Source of the DNA: Thiorhodococcus drewsii AZ1
Lineage (GTDB): Bacteria > Pseudomonadota > Gammaproteobacteria > Chromatiales > Chromatiaceae
Direction of reading: 5' to 3'
Assembly (NCBI RefSeq): GCF_000224065.1
Contig: NZ_AFWT01000005.1
Span: 62,001-126,000, forward strand
DNA length: 64,000 bases
In this document: positions 62,970 through 64,000 of the stretch, one piece after another
Layout of the letters: each line of letters begins with the position of its first letter
Position numbering within the stretch: position 1 is the stretch's first letter
Notes under the pieces: model-generated
Database searches by the model: none
Seen by the model: the letters and a program-made list of their open reading frames with translations, nothing else
Told to the model about the DNA's origin: nothing
Program-made: the position numbers and the translations under genes

Positions 62970-63987
62970 TGGTCAGTCCTGCCAGTTTGGATAAGAGATC
63001 ATCGAGAAGTGACTCGTCCAGCTCCGCCTCCACCGGCAGATACCAGTGATGCTCGCAGGCAAAGGGCGCGCACTTGACGGCGTCCTTCTCGGTCATGATG
63101 ACGGGAAGATCGGGCCAGCGGCGGATATCCTCCGCCGAATAGGCATGGTGATCCGGATAGGGACGTGCCTCGAGATCGAGCCCGGCCTGACGCAACGCGG
63201 CGAAGAAGGGTTCCGGATTGCCGATCCCGGCGACGGCACACAGCCGCTCACCGCGAAAGGACTCCAGCGCCCGGGTACGCGTGGAATCGACGAGATTCAC
63301 GAGCACGCCGGACACCAGGCGCATCGCCGGCATAGGGGATTTGAGGCCCGCCTTATAGAGCACCAGATCCGCGCTCGCCAGACGGCCCGGCAACTCCCGC
63401 AAGGGTCCGGCGGGCAGACAGCGGCCGTTGCCGAAGCCACGATCGCCATCGATCAGCACCACCTCCAGATCGCGCCGCAGCCGATAATGTTGCAGACCAT
63501 CGTCGCTGACGAGGATATCGCAACCACCCAGTTCGATCGCCAGACGCCCGGCCTGGACCCGATCCGGACCGGCCACCACCATGCAATGCACATGCCGGGC
63601 CAGCAAGACCGGCTCGTCGCCCACCAGACTAGGGTCCGAATCCGCCGTCACCGGCAGTGGCCACTGAGCCGAACGCCCGCCGTAGCCGCGCGTGATGACC
63701 CCCGGCGTCCAACCGTGCGCCTTGAGATAGTCGACCAATCGCGCCACCAGCGGCGTCTTTCCGGTGCCGCCGACACTGATGTTGCCGACGACGATCACGG
63801 GAATCGGCAGCCGTGTCGAACTCAGCCACCCCTTGCGGTATCCGAACCGGCGCAACCCGACGACGCCACAATAGAGCCAGGACAACGGCAAGAGCACGGC
63901 CGACAGCGGATGCCGGCCGTACCAGACAGCGGCCGGATCCAGGACTCTCGGACCTACACCAGGGGTGCCGTTTCCTGCAGCGTTCAT
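62962..63987 (-). CDS. lpxK: Tetraacyldisaccharide 4'-kinase
   Basis: A 341-residue LpxK with an N-terminal membrane-associated helix (LSAVLLPLSWLYCGVVGLR), the P-loop VVGNISVGGTGKTPLVARL, DILVSDDGLQHYRLRRDLEVVLID and VIMTEKDAVKCAPFA. It phosphorylates the 4'-position of the lipid A precursor at the cytoplasmic face of the inner membrane. The start codon is 13 bases from the window edge; the preceding gene is outside. Confidence 0.97.
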   Translation of the reverse strand: MNAAGNGTPGVGPRVLDPAAVWYGRHPLSAVLLPLSWLYCGVVGLRRFGYRKGWLSSTRLPIPVIVVGNISVGGTGKTPLVARLVDYLKAHGWTPGVITRGYGGRSAQWPLPVTADSDPSLVGDEPVLLARHVHCMVVAGPDRVQAGRLAIELGGCDILVSDDGLQHYRLRRDLEVVLIDGDRGFGNGRCLPAGPLRELPGRLASADLVLYKAGLKSPMPAMRLVSGVLVNLVDSTRTRALESFRGERLCAVAGIGNPEPFFAALRQAGLDLEARPYPDHHAYSAEDIRRWPDLPVIMTEKDAVKCAPFACEHHWYLPVEAELDESLLDDLLSKLAGLTNG

Positions 63988-64000
63988 CAGGCTATCGCTC

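Noticed and set aside
1-64000. CRISPR arrays, rRNA, tRNA, transposases or integrases
   Set aside because: No regularly spaced repeats, no clover-leaf or rRNA segments and no transposase or integrase motifs were seen on either strand by eye.

Overview
The window is GC-rich, gene-dense and free of rRNA, tRNA, CRISPR or recognisable transposase genes. It looks like chromosome of a gammaproteobacterium, most likely a purple sulfur bacterium of the Chromatiaceae (Allochromatium/Thiocystis type). That placement is an inference from protein style, the rne-rluC-HAD-sppA and lpxK-kdsB-PTP gene order, phosphoketolase beside glycogen phosphorylase, and strong investment in molybdenum. I cannot run a search to confirm it.

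Layout. 1-3.7 kb: 3' part of a phosphoketolase, then glycogen phosphorylase, with a strong hairpin between them. 4.1-9.2 kb: a lone PIN-domain protein, a small membrane protein, an SLC5-STAC-histidine kinase (CbrA/CrbS type) with a single-domain response regulator, and a periplasmic protein of unknown function. 9.4-10.2 kb: a 3-mercaptopyruvate/thiosulfate sulfurtransferase. 10.3-25.6 kb: a molybdenum island. It holds ModC, ModB and a ModA-like protein; two paralogous TonB-dependent receptors flanking a class III (MolA/BtuF-like) binding protein; TonB, ExbD and ExbB; a third receptor coupled to an exported molybdopterin-fold protein; the regulator ModE; and a di-Mop molybdate-binding protein. 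Three 24-bp palindromes of the ModE operator type sit upstream of exbB, upstream of the third receptor, and between modE and mop. 25.8-28.1 kb: iron storage (Bfd, two complementary bacterioferritin subunits, two small proteins, two Fur-like boxes). 28.1-46 kb: a minus-strand chemotaxis cluster with an EAL protein, CheB, CheD, CheR, CheW, four chemoreceptors, CheA, a STAS protein, CheY and a further receiver protein. 46.2-51.7 kb: a PstS-like binding protein with a diguanylate cyclase, converging on a NarL/NarX-like two-component system. 51.8-58.1 kb: SohB/SppA peptidase, HAD phosphatase, RluC and, divergently, RNase E. 58.2-61.4 kb: sulfotransferase, glycosyltransferase and DUF2334 deacetylase-like genes. 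61.3-64 kb: low-molecular-weight tyrosine phosphatase, KdsB and LpxK.

Main hypotheses. First, the molybdenum island looks like a complete outer-membrane-to-cytoplasm uptake route under ModE control: receptors energised by a dedicated TonB-ExbBD, a MolA-like and a ModA-like periplasmic protein, ModBC in the inner membrane, and Mop storage. I know of no characterised TonB-dependent molybdate system of this composition. Second, between the phosphatase gene and kdsB, on the strand opposite both, a near-consensus sigma-54 promoter is followed about 80 nt later by a strong intrinsic terminator. The predicted short RNA shows a CCUCC anti-Shine-Dalgarno loop and would be a small RNA. Third, the chemotaxis cluster carries signs of cyclic-di-GMP input: an EAL gene at its end and MshEN-like motifs inside CheA.
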